Shown: piece after piece, positions 37,103 to 50,026 of the stretch | Layout of the letters: the number at the start of each line of letters is the position of its first letter | Position numbering within the stretch: position 1 is the stretch's first letter | Assembly (NCBI GenBank): GCA_013398955.1 | Contig: VWPU01010357.1 | Span: 1-64,000, forward strand | Length of the DNA: 64,000 bases | Source of the DNA: Callaeas wilsoni | Lineage: Eukaryota > Chordata > Aves > Passeriformes > Callaeidae | Direction: 5' to 3' | Notes under the pieces: model-generated | Databases searched by the model: none | What the model was told of the DNA's origin: nothing | Seen by the model: only the letters and a program-made list of their open reading frames with translations | Position numbers and translations under genes: made by a program

Positions 37103-38409
37103 ATACATACTTATTTGGCACTAAAGAAGAATTTACTAAAACCTGATCATTCTCTTGACCTTTTTACAATGATAGTCTCAAATGAGATATCAGAATTTTT
37201 TCTCTTTACTCTGTTTCCTATTACCTAAACTGTCTACCATTATATCTTTTTTCTCCAGCAGCAGAATATTTGGCAATATTGATCTATCTCTTGTATATTA
37301 TTCTAAATCACTTTTACCTGAGGAATTTCTCTGTGATTTTCATGAATTAAAGTATGAATTAAATTTTCAAATCTTATTTGCAAATCAAGAGCCTCTGATT
37401 TCTGAAGGTCCAAATGTTAGAGAAAGTATCTGTAGAGCAATTCATAGGCAGGAGTGTTTGCATTATAGTTTGCAGTCACCTTGCAAAGCAGGTACATAGA
37501 GATAAGTCGTCTGGGTAACTTGTTTAAAGCAAGTTCATTTATGAATTCACCAATGGCAAACTGAGTTATTTAGCAAGATATTGCAATTCCACAACTTTTT
37601 GATGCTTTACTATGGAATATCAGGCATATTTTATTTGACCTTAATGTTTCAGTAGTTGTTTTACTGCATGAGACAGTAAACAACACTGTCAAATATTTAG
37701 AAGTATGGCATTTAAAAAATTTAGTTTCTATGAATTCTCTGTATTAATACATATTTTCAAGAGGATTTTCTATGGTTCATCTTCATTATTTTCTCTTTGT
37801 CTCATGCCTTTTAAAGTAACAGCTCAGTTCCTGCAGGGCTACTTGTAAAAGACTGTCATTATTTAGAACGGATCATTTAATTAACCTACCACAGAGTCTG
37901 CAAGGAAAATTAATCAGTGTAGTTATAGTGCTTGTATGAGTCACAATTACTAGGCAAATAGGTTACTGCCCAATAGAGTTGCTGTAATCCAACTGTACAT
38001 AGGCTCAAAGAATTTAGGGACAAGCTTTGTTTACTCATAATTACACCTAATGCCATTTACTCTAGATAGGCTATAGCTTTTGTTGCCACTAATTAATTTA
38101 TGTAGTGGGTAAAATACTTTATTTTAATACCAGTGTGTGACACTATCCGAGGGTAAACTGCCTGTCCTATGACTGGAAAGAAATAATTACAGAGAAAATA
38201 TATCAATTAAAATGAGCTTTATTAAACTATGTTTATATCGTGAACACAGTAACAAAACCCTCCAAAGATCTGATCTGTATGCTTGACCTTGGGGCACTTA
38301 CTTAATAGAACCTCTTCATTGACTCATACATTATGTTTCAATTGAATCATCAGGAAAACAAAGAATATTGATCCTTCATCTCATCTCCAGATACCTGGAG
38401 GACAGAGTC

Positions 38410-38427
38410 AAAAAAAAAAAAAAAAAA
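38410..38427. repeat. A18 homopolymer
   Basis: An uninterrupted run of 18 A. It could be the poly(A) tail of a decayed retrocopy on the plus strand, but no source transcript is recognisable upstream. Confidence 0.9.
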
Positions 38428-41400
38428 TTCATCTCATTTGATATGGTCAGATTAATTTTCCTTCCATAAAGAAAAACTGATGTATAGTCAGACAACAAGA
38501 AAAGATGCTTCAGAAGTTAAAATAAACTGAGCTATAGCAGAGCAGGCTTCAGTGCAGTTGCTGTTTCAAGTGTGGCTAGAGAGATTTTGTAAGACAATTA
38601 AACTTTTGAGTGCTAATTTTGAAACAACAAATAACAAAACATCAAGGTGCAAACCACTGGTAGAGTGCTACCAATGCATTTTTTTTCCAAAATATTTGAA
38701 ATAATACTTTAATCTGTCAGGAATTTTGCTGCTTCTGTGGTTTAATTGGATTTTCTGCACCAGCTTACAAGCCCTTGCTTCTGTTTCACCCTATATCCTA
38801 TGTGCAAAGGTCCATGGTGGGGGGGGAAATTCCCAGGGTGTTTTCTCAGCTTGGAACAACCAGCAGACTTCAGGAAGCTGCACAAGTACACCTAGAGCTG
38901 GAGTGCCCACACTTCCAGCATGAAGTGTGTGCAGGTGGGAGGCTCCCAGAAAAGCTGGTAAGTGTGCTTGCAAGAGCCATGGTTGATCACATCACTATGT
39001 GAACGTGTGTAACTGGAATACTGTGGTATTATAGAAGTGGGTTTAAATATTTTTAGCAGTTTATTGATTTCAATAATTTTTTTGCCCCCTCTATCGTGAT
39101 CATCTTTTCATACCTGATTCTGATCCTGGGTGTGTAATTCAGTGATTGCCAGTTAATTACCCATCCTTACAAAACTGATCCAACCCTCCTGAGTTGAACA
39201 GTTTTCCCCCACAGCAGACCTCTGCACTGGATTTGCCTTCCATCAGCACGTGGTTCCCATCACTGCCTCACAGTTCACTGGAACAGCAGCACAGCATCCC
39301 TGCTTAGCCTTTTCCAGGACTGGAGACAAATTACCATCCAACGTGGAATAGGAGCAATATGTACAGACTAGTATGGGATGCTACACATCTTATACCGCCG
39401 ACTATTCCAGCGCAGGTAATTAGGGAATTAAGGTCACAAGCCTGAAGAGTTTAATGTGCTGGGTCGGTTTATGAAGCTGTATTTGACAACTGCTTTGTGT
39501 ATTTGAAGACTAGGGGGGGAAAAAAAGCCAAAATTAACAAGTTACTGTTCAATCTTCAGTATAATTTTCCTGCAGTTTGAAAGCTGACATCGGCCTCTGG
39601 ATATTGTGCATGTACTTATCCCATAACTGATAATGTTTGGTTTTGTATTTCACATCTTTTCTTGTGAGAGTGTGAAGTCCCGAGGCTTTTGGTTGATAAA
39701 GGCCTGTATGCTGGAGTGAAAAATTACTTAACATATTGAGTAACCTTCAGTCATCTAAAATTTGCATGTTCAGCAAAGAAAATTTGTTCACATCCCTGGT
39801 GTTCACATAACTGTAAACTGTGGTGAAAACAAATACATTTTTTGACAGTTCAAAATAGATTTTACACAATTTACCGCTAAGAAGCATCATAAGAATGTTT
39901 CAATAATATCTGCTCTTTGCTTTTGCAATTTTAATGATTTATTATTTGCTGCCATTTTTGGAATTCTGACTTGACCCAAAGAAAAATCTTTGTGGCTTAG
40001 AAAGTGTCAGCACTAGAGAAATATTGGTAATTAAAGCTAGAGGTTAAAAATTAATAGATCTGATTTCTCACTGAAAGTTTCTGATCAATCCAGTGAGATT
40101 ACTTTGATGTATGAAATTCTGTGTGCTTTTCTGCATAAACTTTAACTGATACCTAAGAAACACACCCTAAATAGTCTTTCCTTTTCATTGCAGCATGTAA
40201 ATCATATAAATTTATAACTTTCAAAATGGGTATCTACAATACAAAGTGTTTTCAGGAAACAATTCATTTTTATGTATAGACTAAAGTTCAAGAGATTTTG
40301 TGGTGATGTTTTCTAAAAGTACAGTTTTGTTAGCATTATATGAGGTATGCAATCTGAAAACTGAAGATTTATCCAAAAATAACAGTATTCCTAGGGGAAA
40401 AGTGATATATGGCACAGGAAGGAAAAGCATGTACTTACAGAAAGTAAATAAATTGTTTATTTTTTAGCAGTTCGTTGGTTTTAGTTGTAGTTGACTGAAA
40501 GTGCTGTACATGACTAAGAGAAAATATCCATTTTAATTTTAGCCCCAACATTATTTATGGAAAAAACTTATTTTGAGAATTTTACTGTATTTGAAGACAT
40601 GAAATTTTTCACATCAATAATATTTTTAGTTTCCTATGTTACTTTACACCTCATGGAATCCAAAAGTCCCTTACAATTATTTATAATATTTACCCAATCA
40701 AAGAAAAAATTTACTGTGGATTTAAAAAAAATATATATATTTCAAAAGGATTAGCAGCTAATTTTGCCTAAAACAGCTGGCCGTCAAAAGCCACTACCAA
40801 ATTAAAAAAAAAACTTTCAAGATTAATATTTTTAGTTTTTAATAATACATAATATACCATTTCTTTTCCCTTACTCTGCTCTCCTATTTTGCCATAATTA
40901 CAGTAATTTTTAAGTCTATCAATACACTCATACGAATTTAGGAAGCCAAATCTTAATACATGACTTTTTTACCATTGAAAGAGCATCCTGTTGGTGACAG
41001 AGCAAATGTGCAATGTAGTAGTGTTGAAAACTGAGCCAAAACAAGCCTCAAAAGCCTATGGTAAAATATGCTTTGATTAAGAGATTCAGTTATGAAATAG
41101 GTTTAAAGAGAATAATATAAATTTCAATTTCTGCTAGAAAGAGATCAAAAGTGTAAGTAGCTCATATTTAGAACCTACTTCTAATACACTGTTCATGTAT
41201 ATTTCTGTTCCTTATAAGAAATTCCCCACACCAAGCAAAGTTTTAAATTTGGAAAATAAGAAATTCCTAGAAAATCCTTAAATTTAAGGACTGAGGATTT
41301 CACAACAAAAGACACTTTTTAATCTTGCCCTTTTTGTCCTGTTTTATAAACAGGTTTAAGAATTTCCTGTCTCATTTTACCAACTTGTGAATCCCAAGTC

Positions 41401-42079
41401 TGTGCTTATGAATAAGTACCTAACTGAATGGGGAACTTTGTATTCAACAAATATACTGTTGTTGAGTCCCATATCACAACTCGATATTGAGTGTAAACAT
41501 CCCACAGCATTTTTTGTTCTTATGATTTTTCTATGTGGTGCACTATTGCAAGCCTAAAAGTAATTTTGACACACGTTAAAATAGCTTTATTTTAAAACAC
41601 AAGAACTAAAGGAACAAACAGGCTGAGCAAAATGCCCCAACTGTTAAACTTCACGTTTTCTGACAAAGTATTCCATACAATGGAATTTTGCAATTCTTAT
41701 CTTAGAATTCATTGAATTCAAGTTAGAATTATCTAAAATTAGAACTCTGATTCCAGCTTTATATTGCATTTTCTTAGATTCCTGTTAGGTCATGTTCTAG
41801 TTTGCTAGATTGAAAGATCTTTCTAAATAGGAATTTACAGAAGAGGTGTCCTTTGAACTTGAGGACAAACATGATTTTCAGAGTTCAGCTCGTTGTTGAA
41901 GTGTGCTTCTGAAAGCTCTTCAGTTTTCTTTTGCTCTTTCTGAAGTGCAGGCAGAGGAAATGGACACAGCAGTTTCCTCATCAGTGCTGCACGTCTCCTC
42001 ATAGCACAGTGTTTTGCTTGTATATCTGGAAAATACTAGGGTCACAGAGTCATAGCTGAAATTCATAGACATTCTTTAC

Positions 42080-42106
42080 GAGGGTATTTTTCTCTAAAAT
42101 ACCCTC
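42080..42106. repeat. Perfect 11-bp inverted repeat with 5-base loop
   Basis: The left arm GAGGGTATTTT (42080-42090) and right arm AAAATACCCTC (42096-42106) are exact reverse complements separated by TCTCT. Pairing stops at the next base on each side. On the plus strand the right arm is followed by TTTT. The structure is too short for a microRNA precursor and has no known family signature. Confidence 0.85.
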
Positions 42107-44484
42107 TTTTAACATGACAAGACTTACATTAATTTTCTGTCTTGCTTAAAATTATCTGTGCACTCACACATTTCCCTACAGCGTGGAATAGATTTAGCAG
42201 CACGATAAAATCCCCTCGGTTATCCCACCTTAACATCTTACGCAGGTTTTATGCAATGAGTGAGAGATCTGTGCCTTCAGAGTCATCAGAGAGAAACAGA
42301 CTAGCAAAAGTTTGGGGAAGGAATACCTCAAAAACATATTTTCTTGTTGTTTTCTTCTTCTATCTCATTGTTATTTTTTTTTTTTTAAATTTGATCCAAT
42401 TAGAGCAAATAGCTGATAACGGATAGAAGGACATTGTGCTCTCAACATCACTATGGAAATAAAATGAATCTAGAAAATATTTTCTTCCAAAAAAAGCTAA
42501 ATGTATTAATTTTCCACTTAAATCACAACCTAGATTTTGTTTTGTAGCTTCAACTGATTGCTTCAGGAGTGAAATAGTCTTTCAGGCATAATATACTTCA
42601 GGTTTTAGTGGAAGATGTTGCAATCTGTAGGAAGAACCTAAAAAGTTTTTAGTATATAGAGCATACATAGTTTAACGCTGGAAAATAATCTGTATTCCTC
42701 AGTCAACTATCAGGTAGAACTGGAAGTGATTGCAGGAAGGACAAGCTTCATAGAAATCAATGTATATATGATAGCACAGGCTTTTGGTGTTCTAGAATGA
42801 CCACTGATAACGTGTCCCTGCTGAAATCAACCCTGGCAGGAGCAGAAAACTTAAAATACCTCATGCAAGGTTGAACCACAGATAATTCGCAAATCGTTCA
42901 AATGCAGTTCCTAAGTTAAGATTTTTTATTACATGACCAGCTCTGAGGATGCGCTTCAAACCACAGCTCATAAAGTTGAAAGTTTCCTATGCTGTCAAAT
43001 AGTGAGGACAGACTATCTGGGTGCTACACTATCCCTATAATTTTAATATTTTCCAACCAATTTAGAATCTGAAAAATTCACAGAGTAACTGACTCTGCTG
43101 TTATTTCACTTATATGTACATAATGACAGAGAGATTTTCTGGCAAATGTTTCTAGAAAGGTTTTCTGGCAAAAAATTGCTCATGGTGTTTCTTCTTTTCC
43201 TTGGTACTGTTCCTTCCTTGAAATCTGTAATTCTGCAACCAAAAATTCGTACATTTTAAGACACATAAACTGCAGCAGAGTGGTCAGATTGTGCTGTTTC
43301 TTGTTTAAAGACTAACGTATCTGTTCAGTCTGGTTATAGTCTTCTAGTTTATCCACTTAGTAAATAAAGGTGCAAGGTCACAGAATCCCCATAAGAAAGG
43401 ATACCAAATTAAAACAGCAAATCTGTTTTGAGATTTAGAAAGCTTTATTTACTTGGAGAATAATTGCCTATCATTTTCCACTTACATGTATAATACTCCC
43501 TATGACTGATATTTGCTTTTGTTAAATTTTTTACAGATTATGTTCTATTCCCATAGAATTCAAAAGAAAGTTGACACAAAATTCTCTAGGGATCAGTCTC
43601 CAAATGATCTTTCAACTTAACTGTAGGGTAGCTGGAAGAGGATTATTTCCAGTAACATTTTCTCCCACTCAGGAATTAAGTCAAGTTGAAGAGCTCTGTA
43701 TTCCCAGTTATGAAAGCCCATTCTGATAATCTCATGTGGCTCCTTAGCCTAGCCCAACTCTTTCCTCATCTCACCACTAGCAGGTGCCTGAGCTATGACA
43801 TTATTTCAAGTACTTATCTAATGTATGGCATAAGAGAGAGATAAACTTTTGAAATCTTCTGAATAAACAAAAATATACAGTCGTAAATTTGGTCTTTTGT
43901 CAAAATTTAGTCCCGTGTCCAAAGAGTTTGGAGCATCCCACAAGCATAAATTCTGTAGCATCAAGCTAGCTTAACATTGCAGGACTCGGCCCTGAAAGGT
44001 TTGTTGATGTAAATGATTTCCTGTTCTAGTACTTTGTATCCTGGAAATAAAAGTGTTCAAAAGATACTGCTTGGGCTTTTGTTAGGGTGTTTTGCCAGTT
44101 TGGTGAGAAATGGCTAATTTTTTATGGCCTGCTAGAAGATCATCCAAGACTGCACAATGCAACTGCAAGGTCAAACATGGAAGCAGAGTAAAAGAAGAAA
44201 AAGGAGAAAAAAAAATAATCCCTCAGCAATGAGAATTGTCCAAATAAAACAGGATGGTAGATGTCATAAATCAGACACCACCACACCACCATTGCCCTGA
44301 AGTCAGCAACTGTCAAAAAATTTTTCCTTAACCAGAAAAATTCTCTACACTTATCAGTACCCTGCATGTGTGGACCAAATGCATGTCAGAGAAAGGAACA
44401 ACCAGAAACCTAAGAAACTCCAAACAGAAGCTATGAGAAACAAGGCACAATTTTGCCCATGGATCTTACCAAGAATAGTATTTT
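42107..44484. other. AT-rich non-coding DNA, no gene seen
   Basis: No recognisable gene or repeat family. A 26-base imperfect direct repeat unit is visible at 43135-43172, where TTTTCTGGCAAA recurs. The largest open frame is 94 codons (42142-42426, +) and looks random. Confidence 0.55.
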
Positions 44485-44560
44485 CATAGGCTCATATAAT
44501 GTCTTGGATTGGAAGAAACCTTAAAGAAAATCTATTTTAAACTTCTCCCCTTAGAACTGG
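44485..44560 (-). mobile_element. CR1 LINE, diverged 3' fragment
   Basis: The plus strand reads CATAGGCTCATATAATGTCT, then TGGATTGGAAGAAACCTTAA, then AGAAAATCTATTTTAAACTT, then CTCCCC. This follows the reverse complement of the CR1 3' end (TCATAGAATCATAGAATGG, TTGGAAGGGACCTTAAAGATCATCTAGTTCCAACCCC) with substitutions throughout. The element is therefore on the minus strand with its 3' end at about 44485. It is short and old, and similarity fades after the CTCCCC. Confidence 0.8.
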
Positions 44561-45121
44561 CTGCAATTTTCCTAATAAAAAAGGAAAACTGTAAATACTT
44601 TTTTAAATTACTGATTTGATATGTTAATTTGTTACAAGTGTTCTGAATCTCCCTGTTAAATGGAATTTTTGGGAATTTAGGAGCAGCAGAACTTTGTCAA
44701 TATTTCAATAGCGATCTTAAATTTACACTTTTCCCACTAATTGTAGCTAAGAATTAGCTGAACAAAATTGATATTAAGAAGAATGAAACATTTGATCTGA
44801 AATAAAATGAAAGTGATTTTAAAAAATCATATTGATGCTTTTTGGCCAGATGGAAATCATAAAGTGGTGCATAGGACCAGGAACTTTCAGGTGAAAAGTT
44901 TGGAGACACTATGCTAACTCTGCAAATCGCACCTTCCTTCTCTTGCAACTGCTCACTTGCAATAAACTGACCATTTCTGCTCTTGCAAAGTGCTGCTTCC
45001 AGTTCCATGCTTTTTTAATCTTTTCCTTGAGAGGTTGCAATGCATATAAGAGAGTGTAAAATTTAGAGTCTACTGCTTGCTGGCTGTCATCTGAATGAGC
45101 TTCACAGATCTTTTTTTTAAC

Positions 45122-45138
45122 TTTTTTTTTTTTTTTTT
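45122..45138. repeat. T17 homopolymer
   Basis: A run of 17 T, separated by AAC from a further T8 run on its left. Confidence 0.9.
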
Positions 45139-47028
45139 AGCCGAAGAAGTGTGAGAAGACTCAAGGGACTACTGACATCCTTTCAATTTGCCTTATTCTC
45201 AACAGGGTTTTCTTTTGTTGCTTCTTAAGTTCAGCAGAGCAAGCAGAGAATGGGAAGCACACTGTGCACTTGAAGTCACAAGACACGTGGAAGAGAGGAG
45301 GGGAAAATTGTAGGAAGCACACTTCAGAGACATCGGTACAATGCATGACAGAGACATCCAAACATTAAAATTGTGTGTAACTGGTGAGCTGCTGCTGCTC
45401 TGTTGTCTCCTTCTCCTCACAGCAATTAGGTTCCTTTAATCCGTGATGCCTTTGAAGCACTGACTGTCCTCCAGCTGGCCACTCTACTATGTTATCTTCA
45501 TTGAAGTCCTGACTAGAACTACAGCTCAAGTTTTTCAAGAGTACTGTGGAAGTGCAAGGAAGCTGCTAGTCTTAATTTAAATCCTGGGAACAGGGCAGCT
45601 TGTAAGGTCATGAGTAGAATCAGATTTTCTACAAGAATACATCACAGAGAAAACTGCATTTTTCCCTGTAGTTGCTTATGTTAACTTGCTTATACTCTTA
45701 CTTCTTTTCAAATAGAAATTTTGCTATTGGAAGTCAAAGATAATATCCAGAATTTATAATTTTGTTATTTAAGAAATATTGCTAACATAATCTCTCTAAC
45801 GTTGTTGAAAGACAAGTACTCATATTTGCTGTAATCTCACTGAGTTCTTTTTATTCATGTACATTTTCCTCTTAATATTGAGTTCACTTTGAAAGCATAT
45901 CTTTCCCAAATATAAATTAAAGCAACATCACTGAAAATTTGCATAAGAAGTTATGAGTAAATCTACTCTAAAATATAATGTATTTCTGAATTTAAAGCCC
46001 TTGAGATATTCGGAAAGACTTTTATCACCTTCAGTGTGTTTGAACCAGGTCCTTTTTCAGTAACTGAAGGTAAACCTCTTTCTGACTCTTCACATTACTT
46101 CATGGCAGTAAACAAAATCGTCTCCCTTACCACTTAGGAGCCTTCTATTATAGCAGAATGGAGCAGTCAGGCAGGATATGGTAACATAAACTACTAGTCT
46201 TTGAGTTCAGCAATCATTTATTTATTATGCTCTAATTATTTACAGAATCTGTATCTGATTTATATAAACCTCCCAATGTACACTTTTTTATGAGATTTTT
46301 CTGGTTGTAAATTCCATATTCCTCTGAGTGTGTTTTCATTTTTAATTTACTACATCCCCCAAAGGCTTTCCTTTAACTAGTTTGCTTGTTGCATATTCAG
46401 CAGTGATATTCTTTAAATAAACAGAAGCACGGAACATAATTTCCTGGTAACACTGTTCAGAAAATGGATCAGAATAAGGCCCCAAAGCTATTCTGATGAT
46501 GAATTAATTATAAGATTCCAAGAAAAATATGGCATTGACATTTTACAAGTTTTGGCATGCAGCCTTGTGTAATGCTGTGCACTTAATAAAGTTGTTTTGA
46601 CACTTATAGTATGAACAAAGACTTAAGTCTCTAAGAATCAAAAAGTATTTCAGCATAATATAAACTTAAAGCATAGCCTCCTGTAGCTAGTTCTCCATTT
46701 AAATTGTGGAAATTTATATTATGCAAACAGAACAAAAGTATGGCTGTTAAAATGCTGAGCCTATATTACGGTGTCTTGACTGGCCTTTTCTCTTGTGTAT
46801 AAATTTTCAACAGCTTTTTCTTTAACAGTGAACATTTTTCAGTCTTTCGTCATGAGAATGATCAAGAGAAAAACACAGAGTAGTAAATGTTTTTCCTTCA
46901 TACTTTCAGTAACAATTTGAGTTTTTTCTTCTTTTCATTTATGCATTTACAAGTAAAATTTATATTTATACCCATATACTTCTGTGTCTCCAGCTGAGAA
47001 ATTTGCCAATATTTAAAACTCAAAATTC

Positions 47029-47063
47029 CTGTAAAACCGAGGTAAGAGATACCGGTTTTACAG
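47029..47063. repeat. Perfect 11-bp inverted repeat with 13-base spacer
   Basis: CTGTAAAACCG (47029-47039) and CGGTTTTACAG (47053-47063) are exact reverse complements around a 13-base purine-rich spacer. The arms contain a CpG each in otherwise CpG-poor DNA. No transposon family or target duplication was recognised. Confidence 0.85.
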
Positions 47064-47968
47064 TTTGGGGACTGAAACAGATATGCCCAAAACTGGTATA
47101 CTCATAGGAATGCAATTCACATTCCAATTAATAGGAATTAGATCTCTAATAAACCCTTCAATATTTCACCTAAAGAAATAAAGCTGCTGACGGGAAGAAC
47201 AGAAAATGCAAAGGAGTTGCCATGTGGTTTTGAATACTTGCTCTCTCCTTTCTCTGAAGGAAGCAAGCTGGAGCAGTCATAGCTATTTTTGCCACTTTTG
47301 TTACTGTAAGAAATCCTTCTCCATCTTTCTCAAGTTGAAGGAGCTGCATGAGCTCATAAACATCGCATTTTGCCTAATATAATTAGCTCTTCTTAGAGCA
47401 GGAACAGGGTCTACCAAGAAGGTTGCTGTGATATGCTGCAGTCAGTTATGTTAATTTGTTTAATCCTAGCTTGGTGTTCTGCACTGGATTTGGTGCCCTA
47501 CAGCCTAAACATCTTGACCATATGTGGACTGTCAGAGAAATCCTGGCTTTGCTGAAGTCTTTGTGACATGGATCGCCCGGGTGTGACTGTGTAACACCTG
47601 TCTGATCCTCACTCATATTCAGCATCATAAGAAAGGAGGCTTTATAGTTGCTCAGTATTCTGGTGTTTCTGCATTTAGCTCTGTCCAAGGAAGTGTCATA
47701 GACTGTGAATAATAAAAATTAATTTTCTAAATTGCTTAATAATTTCATAAAATGCAAATGGTGTTATGACAAGGGTTTTAATTAGTTCTTGTTTTAATTT
47801 GACTGCTTTATCCAGCTCTGTTATTACTCAGCCTTGGGAATTACCTTATTTCTGATGAAGCTGTTTTTTAGTCATAGTGCTTCCTACAGAAAACACTACA
47901 TTATGCATTCAGTTGATATATAAACTATCTGGATAAAGGATCTCCTTGCAGATAAAGGAATAGATTAT

Positions 47969-48585
47969 GGAATCACAGAATCAGAGTATCAGCTAGGTTG
48001 TAAAAGACCTTTGAGATCATCAAGTGCAACCTGTGACCTAACATCACCTTGTCAACTAGACCGTGGCACTGAGTGCCACATCCAGTCTTTTCTTAAACAC
48101 CTCCAGCGATGGTAACTCAACCACCTCCCTGGGCAATCCATTTCAGTGCCAAATCGCGCTTTCTGTGAAAAAATTCTTTATAATGTCCAGCCTAAACCTC
48201 TCCTTCTGCAGCATAAGACTGCATCCTCTTGTCCTGTCAGTGGTTGCCTGGGGGAAGAGACCAACCCCTACCTGGCTACACCCTCCTTTCAGGGAGTTGT
48301 AGAGAGTGATAAGGTCACCCCTGAGCCTTCTCTTCTCCAAGCTAAACCACCCCAGCTCTCTCAGCCGTTCTTCACAGGACTTGTGTTACAGAGCCTTCAC
48401 CAGCCTCGTTGTCCTTCTCTGGACAGTTCCAGCATCTCAACGTCCTTCCTAAACTGGGGGGCCCAGAACTGGACACAGCACTCAAGGTGTGGCCTCACCA
48501 GCGCTGAGTACAGGGGAAGAATCACTTTGCTAGTCCTTCTGGACACACTGTTCCTAATGCCTGATTATGGTATCCTGTGCAGAAA
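47969..48585 (-). mobile_element. CR1 LINE, 3' portion, minus strand
   Basis: This is a clear avian CR1 of about 600 bases. On the plus strand it begins with GAATCACAGAATCAGAGTAT, the reverse complement of the 3'-terminal short repeats. It continues through ACCTTTGAGATCATCAAGTG, CTTAAACACCTCCAGCGATG, CACCTCCCTGGGCAATCCAT, GAAAAAATTCTTTATAATGT, GCATCCTCTTGTCCTGTCAG, CTCTTCTCCAAGCTAAACCA, CCTCGTTGTCCTTCTCTGGA and GAACTGGACACAGCACTCAA, all landmarks of the reverse-complemented CR1 3' region. It is truncated at its 5' end, near ATTATGGTATCCTGTGC at about 48585, as is usual for target-primed reverse transcription. Several open frames of up to 147 codons on either strand lie inside it and are not genes. 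Moderate divergence suggests middle age. Confidence 0.97.
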
Positions 48586-50003
48586 TTAATAATTGTATTT
48601 TCTTTTCCCACTTCCATGCTGGGTAACTCGGGCTTGAGTCAGAGTAGGAGAAACTCATGTAGACCAAGGAAGCAAATATTTTTGCCTTCTTGGAAATGTC
48701 ATCTGTAGAGATATTTCAGAGTCCACTGTGAATTTCTAGAGTCCTTTTAATCTGTGTTATCTGTAGTGTAGCTTGGCATGAATTTGGCTTCAGAACCTAA
48801 ATCAGTAATACTGTTGTAATTGCAGGTTTTTCTGATGAACTGGTAGACACAATGTTTCACTACCATGCTATTGCTTTTCTGACGATGCTGTAAATAAGAA
48901 CTAAACAGAGTATGTACTCTGAGAAAATTCTCTGAGCTGCAGTCCATCCTCCAAGAAGTGAATATAAAAGAATGAGACTTTTTTTCACTTATGGTAGGAC
49001 TGAATTAGTCTCAAACATCAGTGCAAAAAATTCATTATTACAACTCTACCTCTGTCAAACTCTCATTACTTCTTCCTATTTCTTCTTATTGTTTTCAAAA
49101 TCTTCTTACACATTTCCACACTTTTCAGTATCTAATATTGCTCACTCCTGTTTATCATTAAGAATCTTAGAAGGAATGCTGTTTCCTAATGACCTCAAGG
49201 AACAGACAAGTTTTGTTCTCTCAATTTTATCAGTCTAGATATTTACACTTTTTTCAGCACAGTTAAAAACACATACATTCTATCTCTTTCTATGTCTTAG
49301 GTTTTCTGACGGCCTTCCTTTTCCTTTCCACATGGTTATTTCATGCATATTGGCCTTGGCCTAGAAATAAAATGGGAGTTCTTTTGGTTAAAAGACCAGA
49401 TTGGTGTAAGTCTGAGCAAGATGCTGCAAATAGCAGCTTTGGTTTGCTGAGATACTTGTAAGCAAATAGCACTTTATACTTCATGTTTGCTGAATGTAAA
49501 ATCTGACTACAAGTGTAATGTTGTTATTAAAATATTTTACAAAAATTTAGCTAAACATTTTATCTTTAGAAAGTTAGTGTTATTAAGAAGATATCAGTGT
49601 ATTTCTATTCATTAAAAACAATGCTCTCTTGCACTCCTGTCAGACAGGTATTAATTCCAGCAAAAGAATAAAAAAGAAACACTTCTAGGTGTCTGGGAAA
49701 TACATCTATTTGTCAGTCAAGGCCCTCAGAGTATTCCATTTACACAAGAGAAAACACTTCAATTATAAGATCCTTAATTTACCCAGTAAATTTCATAAGA
49801 AAAATGATTAATTACTTTTAGCAATCAGTTTTACAGTTAATCACAGTTCTTTATTTAAACTGAGAAAGCAAAAGGGAATCTTATGAATAAAATATAAAAA
49901 AAAAAATGAAAAACATCTTTTAGTTTAATAAATATGAATTTAGCATTGAAATATTTCTTCAAATAGACATATCTTTTTAACATTATATCTCTTCATATTA
50001 ACT

Positions 50004-50026
50004 ATTAATGTATGGAATACATTAAT
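50004..50026. repeat. Perfect 10-bp inverted repeat with 3-base loop
   Basis: ATTAATGTAT (50004-50013) and ATACATTAAT (50017-50026) pair exactly around GGA. Each arm contains ATTAAT, a homeodomain-like core, so it could equally be a symmetric binding site. In AT-rich DNA such palindromes also arise by chance. Confidence 0.8.

Larger units (their letters stand above)
33861..42079. other. AT-rich non-coding DNA, no gene seen
   Basis: Homopolymers occur at 37086-37102 (T17) and 38410-38427 (A18), and a short (AT)n lies at 40731-40740. GC-richer patches lie at 38800-38960 and 39170-39330. Open frames stay at or below 105 codons with no recognisable products. The A18 run is not preceded by anything I can identify as a retrocopied transcript. 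Confidence 0.55.
44561..47968. other. AT-rich non-coding DNA, no gene seen
   Basis: A T8 and a T17 run (45111-45118 and 45122-45138) directly precede an AG at 45139-45140, which resembles a splice acceptor, but no open frame with a matching donor follows. The rest is AT-rich with no recognised repeat apart from the hairpin at 47029-47063. Open frames are 84 codons or less. Confidence 0.55.

Noticed and set aside
38220..38427. A18 run as the tail of a processed pseudogene
   Set aside because: Nothing upstream resembles a transcript, and there is no clear poly(A) signal or flanking duplication.
42037..42056. TCACAGAGTCATAG resembling a CR1 3' end
   Set aside because: The following bases do not continue as CR1, so the match is too short.
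45111..45180. Long T tract ending in AG, like a splice acceptor
   Set aside because: No open frame with a convincing donor follows. The T17 is more simply a homopolymer.
48146..48589. 147-codon open frame
   Set aside because: It lies wholly inside the minus-strand CR1 element, on the strand opposite to the element.
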